This document shows positions 9,301-22,000 of a DNA stretch of 64,000 nt, piece after piece. Numbering within the stretch: the stretch's first letter is position 1; each line of letters starts with the position of its first letter. The stretch lies in NCBI GenBank assembly GCA_033558025.1, contig JAUCEF010000016.1, positions 2,170,001 to 2,234,000 on the forward strand, written 5' to 3'. The notes below the pieces were generated by a model. It saw only the letters and a list, made by a program, of their open reading frames with translations. It did not search any database and was not told the origin of the DNA. A program made the position numbers and the translations under genes. Origin of the DNA: Phytophthora sp. 'mugwort' (Eukaryota > Oomycota > Peronosporomycetes > Peronosporales > Peronosporaceae).

Positions 9301-12110
9301 ATGTCCGCATCCACCGACGAGCCCGTGGTGTTCAAGCGTCTGCCGACCTGCGTGGTGCCACAGAAGGTGCGCCCCCTCTCCCTCTCACTCTTCCTATTTG
9401 TTATCGGCTTCCTCTCATGCCTCTCTCGTCTCCGTCCGACGCCTCCACGCCCCAGTATCACGTAGATTATGACCTCATCGACCTGCTCAACTTCCGCTTC
9501 GAAGGCTCGGAGCGCGTCTTGCTGCGTGTGGACGAGACCATGTCCGTCATCACCTGCCACGCCGTGGAGCTCTACGTGTTCGACGTGTCGGTGGAGGATG
9601 CGGCGACCGAGAAGACTCAGCAGGCGCAGCAGATCACGTACCAGGTAAAGGACGACTCGGTCTCCTTCCACTTCGCTGAGCCGCTAGCCGCCGGCTCCGA
9701 TGTGACGCTTAAGCTCCATTTCCATGGCTTCCTAAACGACCAGCTGCGCGGCTTCTACCGTACCGAGTACGAGAACCAGGGGGAGAAACGCGTGCTTGCC
9801 GTCACGCAGTTCGAAGCCTGCGATGCGCGTCGAGCTTTCGTTTGCTGGGACGAACCGGCACTCAAGGCGACGTTCGAGATTTCCATGACCACGGAAACGG
9901 ACCTCGTGGCGCTGTCCAATGCTCACGTGGTGGAGACGCTCGTGCGGCCTAAGAAGAACGCGCACATCCGCAAGAATACGCGGTCAGATGTGGGCGGAAC
10001 CATGGAGAAGGTCTGGAAGTTTGCAGAGTCCCCCGTCATGTCGACGTACCTTGTGGCCATGGTGGTGGGGGAGTTCGATATGATCTCGGACTTGACTAAG
10101 GAAGGCGTCGTGGTGAATGTGTACACGGCGCCAGGGCAGAGCGCTCGTGGCCGATTCGCGCTGGATGTGGCGACCAAAGCACTATCATTCTTTACCGAGA
10201 GTTTTGGCATTCCATACCCGCTGAAGAAATTGGATATGGTGGCGATTCCAGACTTCTTGGGCGCTATGGAGAATTGGGGATTGGTGACGTACACGGAGAC
10301 TTTTTTGTTGGTGGACCAGAAACTCAGCAGCCATGAAATTAAGGCAGATGCTGCACGTGCTATTTGCCACGAACTGTCGCACCAGTGGTTCGGTAACTTG
10401 GTGACAATGGGCTGGTGGACGGGTCTATGGCTGAACGAAGGCTTTGCTCAATTCATGGAGTTTGATGCAGCTCATCATATTTTCCCGGAGTGGAAGCTAT
10501 GGGAGACTTTTGTGCAAGATGTCATGCTTGCGTCTGCTTTTGTAAAGGACGCGATGGTATCTTCACACCCGATTGAGGTTGTCGTGAACCATCCTGATGA
10601 GGCCGACGAAATCTTTGATGCAATTTCGTACCACAAGGGATCAAGTATGGTTCGCATGCTGTCGGAATATCTCGGTCGCGACGTTTTCTACCGTGGTGTG
10701 CATGATTACCTTGGGAAGTTTAGCTATAAGAACACAGTGACAGAGGACCTATGGGAAGCCCTGGAAAAGGCATCTGGGCAGAAGCTGAAAGACATGGCTG
10801 ATACGTGGACTAAGCAGGTGGGATTTCCGTTGGTGACAGTGAAACAGGATGCCAATGGCAAATGTGTTCTTGTTCAGGAACGTTTCTTTGCGGATACAAG
10901 CTTGAACGGTGGCGATAATACGTTGTGGGATATACCGCTGACGTTTTGCACGTCAGATGACCCCAATGCTATCAAGCGCCTCGGCATCTGGGACGCTAAA
11001 ACTGCGTCGTTGGATAGTAAAACGGCACCTACGACACCTTTAGCGGCTGGTGATGAGATCAACAAGCAGATTCAATTGCCAGCAGGACTCAAGGGCTGGA
11101 TCAAGTTGAACCCGAATCAGGCCAGCTTTTATCTCGTGAATTACTCGCCAGCCTTGTGGAAGCGTCTCGAGATTCCTGTGAAAGAGCAGCTTCTTGGCGT
11201 TCCCGATCGTGTTAGCCTTCTGAACTCCGTGTTCACTTTTGCTCGCGCTGGTGTGCTCAATTTACCAGTTGCTTTGGACTTCACAAACGCGTATGTGGAT
11301 GAGTCTGCTTCTTTGTGCTGGAAGGAAATCTCACGCAACATGGGTTATTACTCCAATCTGTTCCGTGACGAGCCATTTTACCCTGAGCTCCAGCGATACA
11401 TTCGCAAGCTGTTTGAGCATGTGATGAAGCGTTTGGGCTGGGATGCCGATTCATCGAAGCAAGGTGACGCTGACGAGGGTGAGTTCCGTAAGACGGTGAT
11501 CTACCGTTTGGGTCTTGCCAACGATGAAGATGTGATCAAGGAAGCGAAGAAGCGCTTCCACGCCTACATCGGTGGCGATGCGTCCGCACTTTCAGGCGAT
11601 CTTCGAGGCTCTGTGTTTGACATCGAAGTGACGTACGGAGATGTGGCTAACGCGAAGCTTTTGCAAGCGCTGCACAACAAGAGCGACTTTGCCGAGGAGC
11701 GCAACGACTGCCTCGATGCTATGGGTTCTGTTTCAGGTACAGCCGCCAAGCTCCAAGTTTTGGAGTGGGCAGTGGAGAATGTGCGCTCGCAAGACATTCA
11801 CTACCCGTTTATTAGCGTGGCTAACGATAAACTTGGTGCTCAAGTCGCATGGCAGTACGTGCAAGACAAGTGGGAGTTTATGGTGAAGAAGTACTCGGCT
11901 ACGACGCTGGGCTACATTGTGTGTGGTGTTGTGTCTCGCTTCCAAAGCGATGCGACGGCCGTAGAGGTAGAGGATTTTATGGTGGGCAAGGACACGTCGG
12001 GATACAAGCGCCGTCTTGAGGTGGCTCTGGAAGGTGTACGTCTCAAGAGCGCCGCATACTGCCGCGACCGTGAAACCCTGGCGAAGTGGCTGAAGGAGCA
12101 GACCGAATAA
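9301..12110 (+). CDS. Puromycin-sensitive-type M1 aminopeptidase
   Basis: Model: join(9301..9366, 9456..12110), 906 residues. The 89-nt intron (GTGCGC...CCCCAG, pyrimidine-rich) interrupts the conserved start: RLPTCVVPQK in exon 1 joins YHVDYDLIDLLNF in exon 2, as in PSA-type enzymes (RLPxxVVPxxYDL). The exopeptidase motif GAMEN is at about residues 291-295, exactly 36 residues before HELSH (327-331). The third zinc ligand, Glu350, lies in WLNEGF. These are the M1 (gluzincin) hallmarks, so the enzyme removes N-terminal residues from peptides. There is no signal peptide or obvious transmembrane helix, which suggests a cytosolic enzyme in peptide turnover. The C-terminal half is the usual helical ERAP1-like domain, and the length is normal. 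The gene sits between the two arms of a 1.55-kb inverted repeat. Confidence 0.92.
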
Positions 12111-13190
12111 AGAGAGGCAGTTCATGGTAAGGCTATCAGCTAGCAATTAACAACTCCTTTGTTGTCTCAATTCTTGCCTTTGTTTCGAGTGGGTCACCTT
12201 CTTACTCAAGTATTTTTCTCAGAACAACGCGATACCGGCCGTATCACCTGGAGACCTTCGTTCATCTTGCTCATCGGCAGCTTCTGAAGCACAAAGGGTG
12301 TTCTTGGATGCCACCTCCCGCATGTCCTTAATGCTCTGGTTGCTGCCGGTTGCCAACCATTAGACACCCATAGCCACCACGTTGAACACATCGAACTCGA
12401 TGACATCGTCCGGCACCAGCCATGATGCACATGTCGTGGACTGCCAAGACGCTCAGGAAGGTGCTGTACGGCATCCTAGCCGTTGGAGTGAGAAAAGAAA
12501 TGTTACCATCGATGCAGCTCATAACGCTTTCGCGAGCTGGACTTGTACTTCGATGTACTTGTACAGTGCTAAGAGCAATACAGCAATACCTGTCGTAGCC
12601 ACTGGCACAAATGGAGCAACGTTCATTCGCAAATCACGCCCAACCCTCGGCCCCTACACCGGCGTGGTCGCCAACATTTCGGTCGTTTGTGGATACTTCA
12701 TTACGCCTTCCGCTGAGTGTGCAGATCGAAGCCCCAGAAGTTGCAGTGCGAGGTCCTGATCTACACGTCTTCAGGCCCCAATACGCCCACGGCTTGATCG
12801 GTGGACTGTTCTCGGGGTCGTATAGTAGATACTTTTTGATGGTGATTGGAGTTTAACGTTTGCGATCGAATTGGAAAATGAGATAAAGCAGCCTGAGGCC
12901 TCAACATGTTGAAAAGTTGAAACAATAAGGCTTCGAGTCCACACAATCATGACTGTTCTAGTGTGACAAGCTAATTGGACTCAGCCAAACGCTCAGCAAT
13001 GCTTGTTGCAGTCAAACTGCAGATTCTTGGCACTTGGGGGGACGCAATTCATAAGTCGCGAGTCGTCCTGGCACGTAAAGGTAGTTATCTTCGGTAATAA
13101 CATTCTTCGCGTCACCTAGATCCCTAGTAGTTTACCTCGCTCTTGTCCTCAATGGATAAAATAATATTCACACCAGATGAACTTGATCCT
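12111..13190. other. Spacer between aminopeptidase and KPR copy 2; no recognisable gene
   Basis: Short ORFs on both strands (for example 12382-12759 + and 12206-12430 -) show no family I recognise. Several short coding-like patches in shifting frames suggest an old degraded gene. This is not strong enough to name. Confidence 0.4.
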
Positions 13191-14738
13191 CTATTCGATT
13201 CGTCGGGTTCCCTCTTCCTCTAGCGCCTTAACCAATGAGAGCAATATTTCATTTGCCGGGGTCGGGATCCCATGCTGCTTGCCACCTGCAACAATGCGCC
13301 CAGTGATGGCGTCAACCTCCGTTCTGTTTCCAAAGCCAAAGTCAGCTCTATGCGGCGTTCATAGTGCAACGCTAGTCATAAAGAAGCTCACCTCGATCCG
13401 CGACGCAGATCTGCCAGCATGGAGCATACATTGGTGTCAGTGTTGCGAGCCACCTCGAGGATTTCGTCAACGAGTTCCTAAACACACACACGGCAAAAAC
13501 TTGTCAGCAAACTGGTAGCACCTGCATTTCGTTATCACCACCTGTACATTTTGTGAGCAAGTAAGTGGAATCCGCTCGCGTTTCGCGACCGCGAGAGCCT
13601 CCTGTACCACCATATCCACACAATGTCGACTGCCTTTGCTGGAAATTATACTCTAGTGAAATGCAACAAGTCACAAATGTTAATGGGATGAGTAACACAC
13701 CGCCTGGACAGTAGTCAAGAATTTACCCTATTCGGTGCATCCAGCAGGGACGCGAGCGGGTTGATCGCAGCATTTACAATCAATTTGCGCCAGAGCACCG
13801 CTTGCATTTTACTGGCCTCTAACACCTCACACCGTAAACCTTCACGCATCACAGCAAATAACTTCCTCAGTACGAACCATATCGCACAGTTTGACTTCAA
13901 GCTCCGTACCTGCCGCCACGAGCATTCGTGCTAGCATCTCCATCTTGATATCACGTTCTTTTCGCAGTAGAATTCCCTCTTCAGAACTATTTGGCTCGCG
14001 ATCATCACATCCACCAAACGGTGCGAGGTACGTCATCCCCGCGTCCAATCCGCTTGTCACCACCCTACCAAACTCCACCATTTGTCCACCAATAAACGTT
14101 ACGCCATTCACAAACTGCCATCGATCGTCCACTCTCCTCAGTACTCTTCCCTCTTCTTCTGGTACCTCACCAAGTCCATTCTGGAGCAGAACACACAGTG
14201 CGTCATCCTTTAGCAAGTTTCTGTTCCTGTCCCGAAGCTCCCGAATGACCCCAGCACTGTCGTATGCCTTCACCGCCACCAACAACACGTCCAAATTGCC
14301 ACTATAATCATCCTCCCCTGCACTCTCCAGTGTGAGAACCCGAACGTTTGGATCATCCAAGACCGTCGCCACCTTCTTTTCGGAATCGACTTGAAACGCC
14401 AACGCCTCCTTCTTCTGCTCTTCAAGACACAACTGGAGTTTCTCCGTTGCCATCCAAGAGTCAAATTGTTCGGGCTTGACGAACGCATCCACTCTGAGTA
14501 TTGGCAACTCTTTCTTCGCCTTGAGACTGGCGGTCAACAGGCCCAGGCGAGTGAAAAATATGGTCCCGATCGCCCCTAGTCCCAACACACCCACGCGCAA
14601 TTCGCTAAGACGAGCAGTCGCAGCTGTTTTCGTCGCGTCGCGGGAGGGTACTATCGAGTACGCAGAGCGTCCTCGAGCTCGGTACGCGCAGGAATTCCTC
14701 GTCGCGGAGATGCAGCGACGTCCCCATTTCCGCAGCAT
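13191..14738 (-). CDS. Ketopantoate reductase (ApbA/PanE family), copy 2, intact
   Basis: Model: complement(join(13191..13323, 13392..13477, 13542..13652, 13727..13816, 13878..14738)), 426 residues in five exons. Intron lengths are 61, 74, 64 and 68 nt, identical to copy 1. The exon 1 protein is identical to copy 1: transit-like N-terminus, GLGAIG nucleotide-binding loop, VKAYD and QNGLGE. Exon 2 has the catalytic Lys in WRKL. Exon 3 reads VDMVVQEALAVAKRERIPLT. Exon 4 reads SMLADLRRG, with an intact GTGAGC donor. Exon 5 reads RTEVDAITG. The last 14 or so residues differ from copy 1 and include one extra codon. The product would reduce 2-dehydropantoate to pantoate with NADPH. This is the copy expected to be functional. 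An extra A before the ATG (A8 versus A7) opens the frame further upstream, but the ATG at 14738 matches copy 1. Confidence 0.82.
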
Positions 14739-14789
14739 TTTTTTTAGGATCCAAAAATGGGCATTAGTGATGTAAAAAAGGTCCCATTT
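13234..14789. repeat. Right arm of 1.55-kb near-identical inverted repeat
   Basis: Reverse complement of 7158-8712, with three observed substitutions and one A-run indel. It contains KPR copy 2 from 51 bp before the start codon into exon 5. The arms are separated by about 4.5 kb carrying the aminopeptidase gene. Confidence 0.93.
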
Positions 14790-14887
14790 CGCTTCAATCA
14801 GGTACCAGATATTGCCAAAAATACAATCCACTTTTGAATGGTACATCTAATAGATGTCATATATTACGCTCGAGACGAATATTTAGT

Positions 14888-17800
14888 TTAGTGGGGCGTG
14901 TCCATGCCGGCACGAACGCCGCCACGGGCAAGCAAGTCGGCAATATCGTCCTTGTTCGGCAGCTGCGACGAACGCACGTCCTTCACCAGGCGCTGCACCT
15001 TCTTCTCTTGCTTGAGATACTGCAGTGCGACGTTGGCCAAGTTCGTGTCCGGAAGCGCCTCCGTAAACTGCAGACCCTCGCGGTACACGATCTTGCTAGC
15101 CAGACTAGACGCGACAATAGAGCGGATGTAAGCCAGAGGCACGTTCTGCTGCACACGGTCCAGCGCCAGTTCACGAAGCTTGGGCGGCAGATGCTCCTCG
15201 ATGAGCGTAAACATAATCTTTTGGTCTTCTTCGCAGACATCGTCAAAGTGAGTCAAGACAGCGTCGTGTACGCGGGTGATCGCACGACTGATGCGCTCAC
15301 TGGCGGGCGGTAGCGCCGTCGTCGGGTCCTTCTTGTACTCACGGAAAAGCAGCTGGGCTTCCACACGAGCCAGCGCACGCAGCTTGTCGACCACTTCGAC
15401 CACCAGCTCGTCCTTGACAGCCAAGAACTCGTCCGTCTCGAGTAACATGCTGGCCACGATCTCGTAGGACGAGCACACGACCCCGCACTTGTTGGCTGAA
15501 CTGTCCTTAACGATAACGACTCCAGCATTGTCAAAGAGCAACTGACGAGCTTCCGGGGTGATAAACAGGTTGGCACCTTCCACGATGAGACCCGACGACG
15601 GCTTGCCGTCAGCATCAAGGTAGGCACGCCAGTTATTCTCATTGATAGTGTTCGGACGGCCACCCGCGGGGATGAACAGGTCGCTCTTGACGCGGTTGTG
15701 CATCGAGTTACGCGCACGGACCCCTTCTTGTGTGTTAATGTCGTGCATGATACCTGTCGACGCCACCTTCGACTTGTCAAAGCTCGACAACGGAAGCGAC
15801 TCGTGCACGAGACGCAGAAGCTCATGCATGTCGAGTCCCTGCGGGTCTTCAATGACGCCCGTACCGTCGCAAATACCGACAATGCGCAGATTATCACCGT
15901 AGTCGCGGTGCAAGATTTTAATCACATTGCCAGCCACGTCTCCATCAGTGCCACCCGTGATCTTGACTGTGAACGGCTGCTTGGTCGGGTCAATGTTCTG
16001 TGAGCGTAGAGCAACGTCAGCAAAGACAGCCACCCCCTCGCTTGTGACACCGTAGACCTTGTGGTTAAAGCCGGCATTAGGTTTAGAGCTGATGAAGGCA
16101 CGCGGGGTCGGATAGCCACGATACGCCGCATGTTTCGTCATCCAGACGATATCTTCAGGGATTATGTTCTCATCAGGTCCCAGATAGATCAGCTCGTCCT
16201 TGCCGTAATAGTCCACAATCTTCGCCTTGACTGTCTCGTCCGTGGTGTTCAAGTCCAGCAATGCATCCGAGAATGCCTTAACACTCTTACGCAGGATAAA
16301 GTCACGCGGCGCCACGTCGCCAACAGGTCCCACGATCGGGTCGCACAGCACCACAGCCTTGGAGCCGCCTTCTGGGATGTCTTTGTTCTTCAGCTGCTGA
16401 GCAAACGCCAGGTTGTACGCCTCGTTGTACTGACGAGCACTTTCCAGCGCATGGGCATCCGTAGAGCTTGGGTAGACCATGCGCAAACCACCGCGGGCAA
16501 TGTCACGGAAACGCACGTGGAAGCCCTTGAAACGACGTCCGTAGATGAAGAAGACGCCGTACGGAGTATCCTTGCCGACTGTCCCATAGCCCATAACCTT
16601 GGGGTCCATTCGCAGCGACAATGCGTACCGATCGCGGACGAACTTGTTAGTGCGCAGCGTACCACGCACGGCATCCGTCATACTGTTCAAGAGCAGGATC
16701 GCGTCCTCCTGCTCCACGTTGCGGCGAATCTCCTTCTTGAGTTCGGTAACTACTGCGTCCTGCTCCGTGTCCGTCATCGGACGATCCTGATGCGGGTCGA
16801 ATTTGTCCAGGAAAAAGTCGGCGATGCGCGACACGAACGGCAAGTTCTGGTCGTGCTCCAGCGTCTCCATAATACGCGTCAATGAGTACGCGAACGGGTC
16901 CTTTTTTGCCAAAACACCGTGCAGCATGTTGCCATACGCGTAGATGAGCTCAGCACGCGAGAGACCCAAGTCCGGATGCTGCAGCGTCAAGTGTACGGGA
17001 CGATCGTCCACCCACTTGAGATACTTGAGGTTGCCCGAGATCTTGGACCATTCAAACTGGAAATTATCCTTTAGTGCTTCCTCACTGGGCTGCACGAGGA
17101 TACGGATCATGGCGACGTGGCCTCCGCCGTTCAGTGGGTCCTTGACGACGTCCAAGTGAGCGCGCACCACGTTGAGACAGCACAGACCAAGATACGTCGC
17201 AGCCTTCTGCATGAAACCCTTGGGCATGACATTCGATGCCGCGATCGTCAGCATCGTTTGAGGGATGCCGCCACTAGCGAGCTTGTTCTCTTCACTACGA
17301 GTCTCCCACTTGTGCTCGACATCCACTGCGACCCCTTCTGTGCCGCGCACCTTGCTGAATAGCTCCATCTGCCATGCTAGACGACGTGGGTTGCTGAACT
17401 GCACGTACATGGTGGTGCTATGGTTCAGGAACGTGTCTACAGCCTCGGGCTCAAAATGAGCACCAGGCTCCGGGTAGCACTTGTCGCCAGTGTGTTTACC
17501 CGCTTGAATCTCGGCGCAAAAACGTTGAATACTGCCACGGGCCATCTTTTCGTCCTCCGTCTTGTTCAGGAACGGCTGCTGCTTACCGAAGCGGAAAATG
17601 TCGAGCCCCAGCGAGTCGTCCAGAGCTGTGAAGATCTTGACACGGGCGAGCGTCGCGTCGTCGACCGTCTGCGGGAGTTGGTCCAGCACGTTGGCCAGAC
17701 GGCCGGGAAAGTTGGCGCCCGAGCGGAAATGCGAGAAAACCCGGTGGTCCGGTGACCGTAACATCACTTCTGGTTGTTGTGCTCCTAGTAGCGCTGTGAT

Positions 17801-18064
17801 GGCGTTCAGGTGCTGCACTCGGTCCTCCTCGTGGATAGAGCGGAAGTAAGCGGGTGGCATGTTCTCCAGGAACCAGGGCACCGTCTTGCTGGCCGATTCC
17901 TTCTGGAACTTGTCCAGTGCGCGCAGCATTTCGTCCTTCGAGACGCCCGCGTCGCCGCTCTGCGCCACGAAGGTACGCGCCAATGTTAGTTGGAGAGCGT
18001 TGGCGCGGCTCGGCGTGGCTGCCGACGCACGGCGCAGCGCCTTCAACTGGGAGACTTGAAGCAT
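14888..18064 (-). CDS. NAD-specific glutamate dehydrogenase, large-subunit type
   Basis: A 1058-residue intron-free ORF. The first 35 or so residues (LKALRRASAATPSRANALQL) are basic, Ser/Ala-rich and lack acidic residues, like a mitochondrial targeting peptide. A long N-terminal regulatory region is followed by the Glu/Leu/Phe/Val dehydrogenase core. This core has FHVRFRDIARGGLRMVYPSS near residue 520, the substrate-binding and catalytic lysine motif PEGGSKAVVL near 565, and a nucleotide-binding segment DVAGNVIKILHRDYGD near 706. The size and motifs match the 115-120 kDa NAD-GDH class of fungi and oomycetes (known from Achlya). That class deaminates glutamate to 2-oxoglutarate and ammonium for nitrogen catabolism. 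The ATG at 18064 directly starts the targeting-like sequence. Oddly long antisense frames run through it, most likely because of codon bias. Confidence 0.93.
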   Translation of the reverse strand: MLQVSQLKALRRASAATPSRANALQLTLARTFVAQSGDAGVSKDEMLRALDKFQKESASKTVPWFLENMPPAYFRSIHEEDRVQHLNAITALLGAQQPEVMLRSPDHRVFSHFRSGANFPGRLANVLDQLPQTVDDATLARVKIFTALDDSLGLDIFRFGKQQPFLNKTEDEKMARGSIQRFCAEIQAGKHTGDKCYPEPGAHFEPEAVDTFLNHSTTMYVQFSNPRRLAWQMELFSKVRGTEGVAVDVEHKWETRSEENKLASGGIPQTMLTIAASNVMPKGFMQKAATYLGLCCLNVVRAHLDVVKDPLNGGGHVAMIRILVQPSEEALKDNFQFEWSKISGNLKYLKWVDDRPVHLTLQHPDLGLSRAELIYAYGNMLHGVLAKKDPFAYSLTRIMETLEHDQNLPFVSRIADFFLDKFDPHQDRPMTDTEQDAVVTELKKEIRRNVEQEDAILLLNSMTDAVRGTLRTNKFVRDRYALSLRMDPKVMGYGTVGKDTPYGVFFIYGRRFKGFHVRFRDIARGGLRMVYPSSTDAHALESARQYNEAYNLAFAQQLKNKDIPEGGSKAVVLCDPIVGPVGDVAPRDFILRKSVKAFSDALLDLNTTDETVKAKIVDYYGKDELIYLGPDENIIPEDIVWMTKHAAYRGYPTPRAFISSKPNAGFNHKVYGVTSEGVAVFADVALRSQNIDPTKQPFTVKITGGTDGDVAGNVIKILHRDYGDNLRIVGICDGTGVIEDPQGLDMHELLRLVHESLPLSSFDKSKVASTGIMHDINTQEGVRARNSMHNRVKSDLFIPAGGRPNTINENNWRAYLDADGKPSSGLIVEGANLFITPEARQLLFDNAGVVIVKDSSANKCGVVCSSYEIVASMLLETDEFLAVKDELVVEVVDKLRALARVEAQLLFREYKKDPTTALPPASERISRAITRVHDAVLTHFDDVCEEDQKIMFTLIEEHLPPKLRELALDRVQQNVPLAYIRSIVASSLASKIVYREGLQFTEALPDTNLANVALQYLKQEKKVQRLVKDVRSSQLPNKDDIADLLARGGVRAGMDTPH

Positions 18065-19089
18065 CAGAGCCGGTGGGGGGCTACGTGAGCTAAGAGGGTC
18101 TGTCTGAGATGTTACTTGCTTGACGCGGACGCGGCGGGATGAGGAATGATGGATCTAGACGCGGCCTTAACTGCAACCTACTGACGTATCGGTACGCTCC
18201 CAAGCGGATTTTTGACTTGCTGTTTGTATGCATTTTCGGCGTCATGGGGTTCGGGTTGAGCTGACAGAAGACGTGCAAAAAAAGAGATGGAACCTGTGGG
18301 CTGCATACGACTATAGCTGAAGGGCCGACAAGCCCAGCTCTGAGGGCACCAGGACCCACCTCTGCCTTTCACAAGGGGACGGTAGATCAGCACGAATGGG
18401 GGGAATGCTACCAGCAATGCCTTTTGTAAGCGAAAAGTGCACGCACTTCCGTGCAACTGCGAATGAGATTCTAGTGAACTTGTGAAGAGTAGCGGAGTGC
18501 AGTTCAGAGGGGACCAGCACCAATGATCTATCTAATAAAGCATGTAAACCGGACACACGCAAAGCCTCTGCCAAGTGCTCAGTACTCAAATAACATCCAA
18601 AAAGTTGGAACTCGTACTTAAGTGAGGAACATCATGCTTAAAGGGGGTTGCTATTCGCTAGGTGGCTCCAATCCCCCCAAAAGTGCATAGGACGCGATCT
18701 CATATCGAGGCTTCGTGGGGAAGATTCGTCTGTAAGTCTATCCCGTGCTGTGGCTCATGATGGCTGCGAGCTGTTCCGTATCCGTTTTCTGACAAAATCA
18801 TGACTCGAGTGCGTGGCCATCGGCTGGTTATGCTGGCGAATCACAGCGCTTCGCGACGTTTCGTCTGTCTCTTGTATTTGACCTGCTAAATCAAATACTA
18901 TAAATCCGCACCGGAAAACCGCTTAGAGAGGGCCGTTAATTACCAGGTGGATCGAATCAGAGGGATTGATAAAGCTGGGATATCGCGCTTAAGCAAGTTA
19001 ACCTGTCTAACTCATTATAAAATGGCTTCACCGACGTAGCATCAAAATGATGCCAAGTCGAGGCGCCGGGAAGAGGATGTCAAGCGCCA
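18065..19089. other. Intergenic region between divergent genes
   Basis: About 1 kb separating the divergent GDH (-) and Tudor/HEAT (+) genes. No ORF of credible quality. ACTCATTATAAAATGG near 19010-19025 has initiator- and TATA-like features and could serve the downstream plus-strand gene. Confidence 0.55.
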
Positions 19090-22000
19090 ATGGGCGACAC
19101 GCAGCGACCGCCGCCACCACTCGATCCGGCGGCGCCTGTGCCCTGCGCCCGAGGTCCTGTCCTTGTGGCCGAGGTAAGCAGCGCTGTCGTTGTTTTTTCG
19201 AGCTCCTTTAACACGTGCCCAGTTGAACTTCGCGCGTTGTTCAACCGTATGCGACGTGGCAGCCAGGCTCTTTTTCCCGACCGGCCGACAAGGCAGCCTC
19301 ATTTTTCATCTCGAACTTTACACTGGAGCTGAAGCGAGATCAAAGAACTTTATGAGTTTCTCCAAAAAGGTTTGAAAAACCAACTTATTTCCAGATGCAA
19401 TGAACCTAATTGCTTCGTTTTGCAATCCGTCTAAATTTAGCGATCACCACAGACCTGGAAACTTATTATTTTCAGCAGCCACATGCATTTGGCAGGTGGA
19501 TTAGAGAGAACGATATGGCCGCTGTCAGATTGCCGCCTCGAGCCGCGCAACTCGTCAAATGTTTTCTAGAAATTCACGAGCGCATCGACTACTACCTGAA
19601 CACCAGTGAGTCTCAAGAAACAATTATATCAACATCGTGGATCGCTGAGCTTTGCACACCGACGTATGAAGAGATTGCTGTTCTTTTTGATAACATTGCG
19701 AGTCTTTTCACTTCCCTGGGCATCATTCGGCTCCTTTACCAAGACAAGAGATTCAAAGACATCCGAGACCGCCACATTCGTCTAGTCGAAGTGGTAGAAG
19801 CTCAAATCCCTCCATGTGTACTCGAAGAACTGTTTAAACATATCGACAAATTTACAGCGGAAGATCGTGCGCGGAGTTTTCTACTACTTGCCTCTGAGAT
19901 CCCATCAAGCGACGAACAGGAAGATAAATTGCGAGTAAATTGGATAAACAGAATCACAGAGAGCTTGGAGACATCCCCGAGAGTCTTACGGCCCCAACTC
20001 CTCCTCGCAGCATCCATTATTGGACACGAACCGATGGTAACGCTGTTGCTCCATGAGATTGCAACAGATGAGAAACCTCTTGTACCGAATATGGATGATC
20101 TCAAAGCAGAATGTCTGATTGAAGCAGCAAGAAACCTTCATTTCTCTATCGTGAAAAAACTTCTGGATGACGGGAGATTTTCTAATGGCAACGAGACGCG
20201 CACGGATGCGGTCGTACAAGCGTTGGAAATGTCCTGCACCAATGGGTCGACCGATCTCGCGGATATTCTGTTGCCTCTTTATTTATCACACTGTTCCTAT
20301 GGCAAGCACCACCCTCGTCTTCTTCGTTTGGCACTGTCAAACTGGCATTTCGAGATCGTTGAGCGATTACTTAAATGTGACCCACGAGGATCACTCTGCA
20401 ATATGATGCAGCTCATCGATACATTACGAGAGGAAGTCGCACAGTCCCCGCAAGATTCCGTGCCGTCGAGCTTTATTGCGATCGTTTTAGGCGAAGATCA
20501 CGACGATCTAGACGTGTTGAGTATGTGGGATGTAGCTAAACTTGTACGCGGGATTTCATCGGAAAACCCCACGCTGGTTCGATTTCTCGTGAATCATGTG
20601 AACTTTAGCTTAGAAGCACTCACTGCAGCACTGGAAACAGCTGAAAATAGTGAGAATGTCGAGATATTTGGGATTATGTCGAGCAAACTGCGGGAAATGG
20701 CGGGTCCGAATGAAAACGTGGAAGCGGAAAGCGACACGGAGAGCGACGCAGGAGACGTGTCTCCGTCTGTGAATTTGATAAACAGTTCTTCTCCTATCGT
20801 GGCATTGGCTATAGTTCGTCAATTCTCCAGCCAGACAGTCGACTACATTCTCTGTAAAGGAAAACTGGCTGTAATTCAACATGCTGGCACCACAGAAGCA
20901 CTGGCTGACAATTCCCAGATTATTGTCAAGGATTCGATAGGGGAAGAGGGCGTCGACGACTTAAAAGTCTGCGATCCAAGTTCTCATGAGGATTATGATC
21001 CTCACTCGTACAAGGACGAATTATCCGTTCTGACTGCCGTTGAAGTCCTGGTGACGCATCTGGCCGACCTCGAGTCAAATATCAACAGTGAAGCGCTTCT
21101 AGATTCTTGTTGGGAGGAAGCCCAATTTCCTAAACCACAAGAGGTTACCCCTTTGATTACTAGCCAAGCAGCAAGCCCTAGTCGAAGTACGATAATCTGC
21201 CCCGTAAGGTGGGAACAACATTCGACTGACATCTATAAGACCTCAAACCCGACGAATGACATTCCCGCTCAACTTCGTGAAGGAGATCACGTCGAGGTGC
21301 ACTATAAAGGACGATCTGTAGTGTTTCCAGGTGTTGTCGCTTTTTGCCACTCAAGTGGTGTTTATGATATTGTTTATGAAGACGGTGAGGACGAGTCATG
21401 CGTTCCTCGTGAATTCATTCAACTGGTGGAACCTGCACCAATCGTCTCGTGCCATATTTTACTGAGTAAAAGTGGAGAACATGTTGAGGTATTAGCGTCT
21501 GGAGAACAGGAAGCGGTAGATAAAACCTACTTGCAGATCGAAACTGGGCCCTCACCTATGGAACACTTACCTCGAGACGAAAATTCTCTTGAAGAACCTA
21601 GCCAATGTAGCAATAACCCAGCAACTTCAATGTGTGACTCGATCAAATCTCAAGTGAATGAGTACAACTCCAGTGAAAAAGCTGCAAAAGGGAACTGTAC
21701 CGTGTTGAGTACAACTACAATGGATCAGTCTAAGAGTTACTTATCAGAAGTGCTGCCAGAGATGACACTGGATACCTACTCAATAAATAATGAAGGGAGA
21801 TCGTCACAAAGCGATCAACCGCAACTAACGCACGCACGAGGTACCAATTCCGATACGGAGAGTGGCAATGACAATGCCCTTCGAATTACCGCTGACTGTG
21901 GGCTACCAGCGTTGGATTCGAGTGATTTGAAGTTCGTATCACGTCGATCGCTAGGAGCGAAAGCCATAGTGATTGAATGTCTACCTGAACTTCCGAGCAT

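Noticed and set aside
16061..16885. 274-codon antisense ORF inside the NAD-glutamate dehydrogenase gene
   Set aside because: An antisense partner has been claimed for the Achlya NAD-GDH gene, so I examined it. It shows no HSP70 or other family motifs, and such frames arise readily opposite GC3-rich coding sequence.
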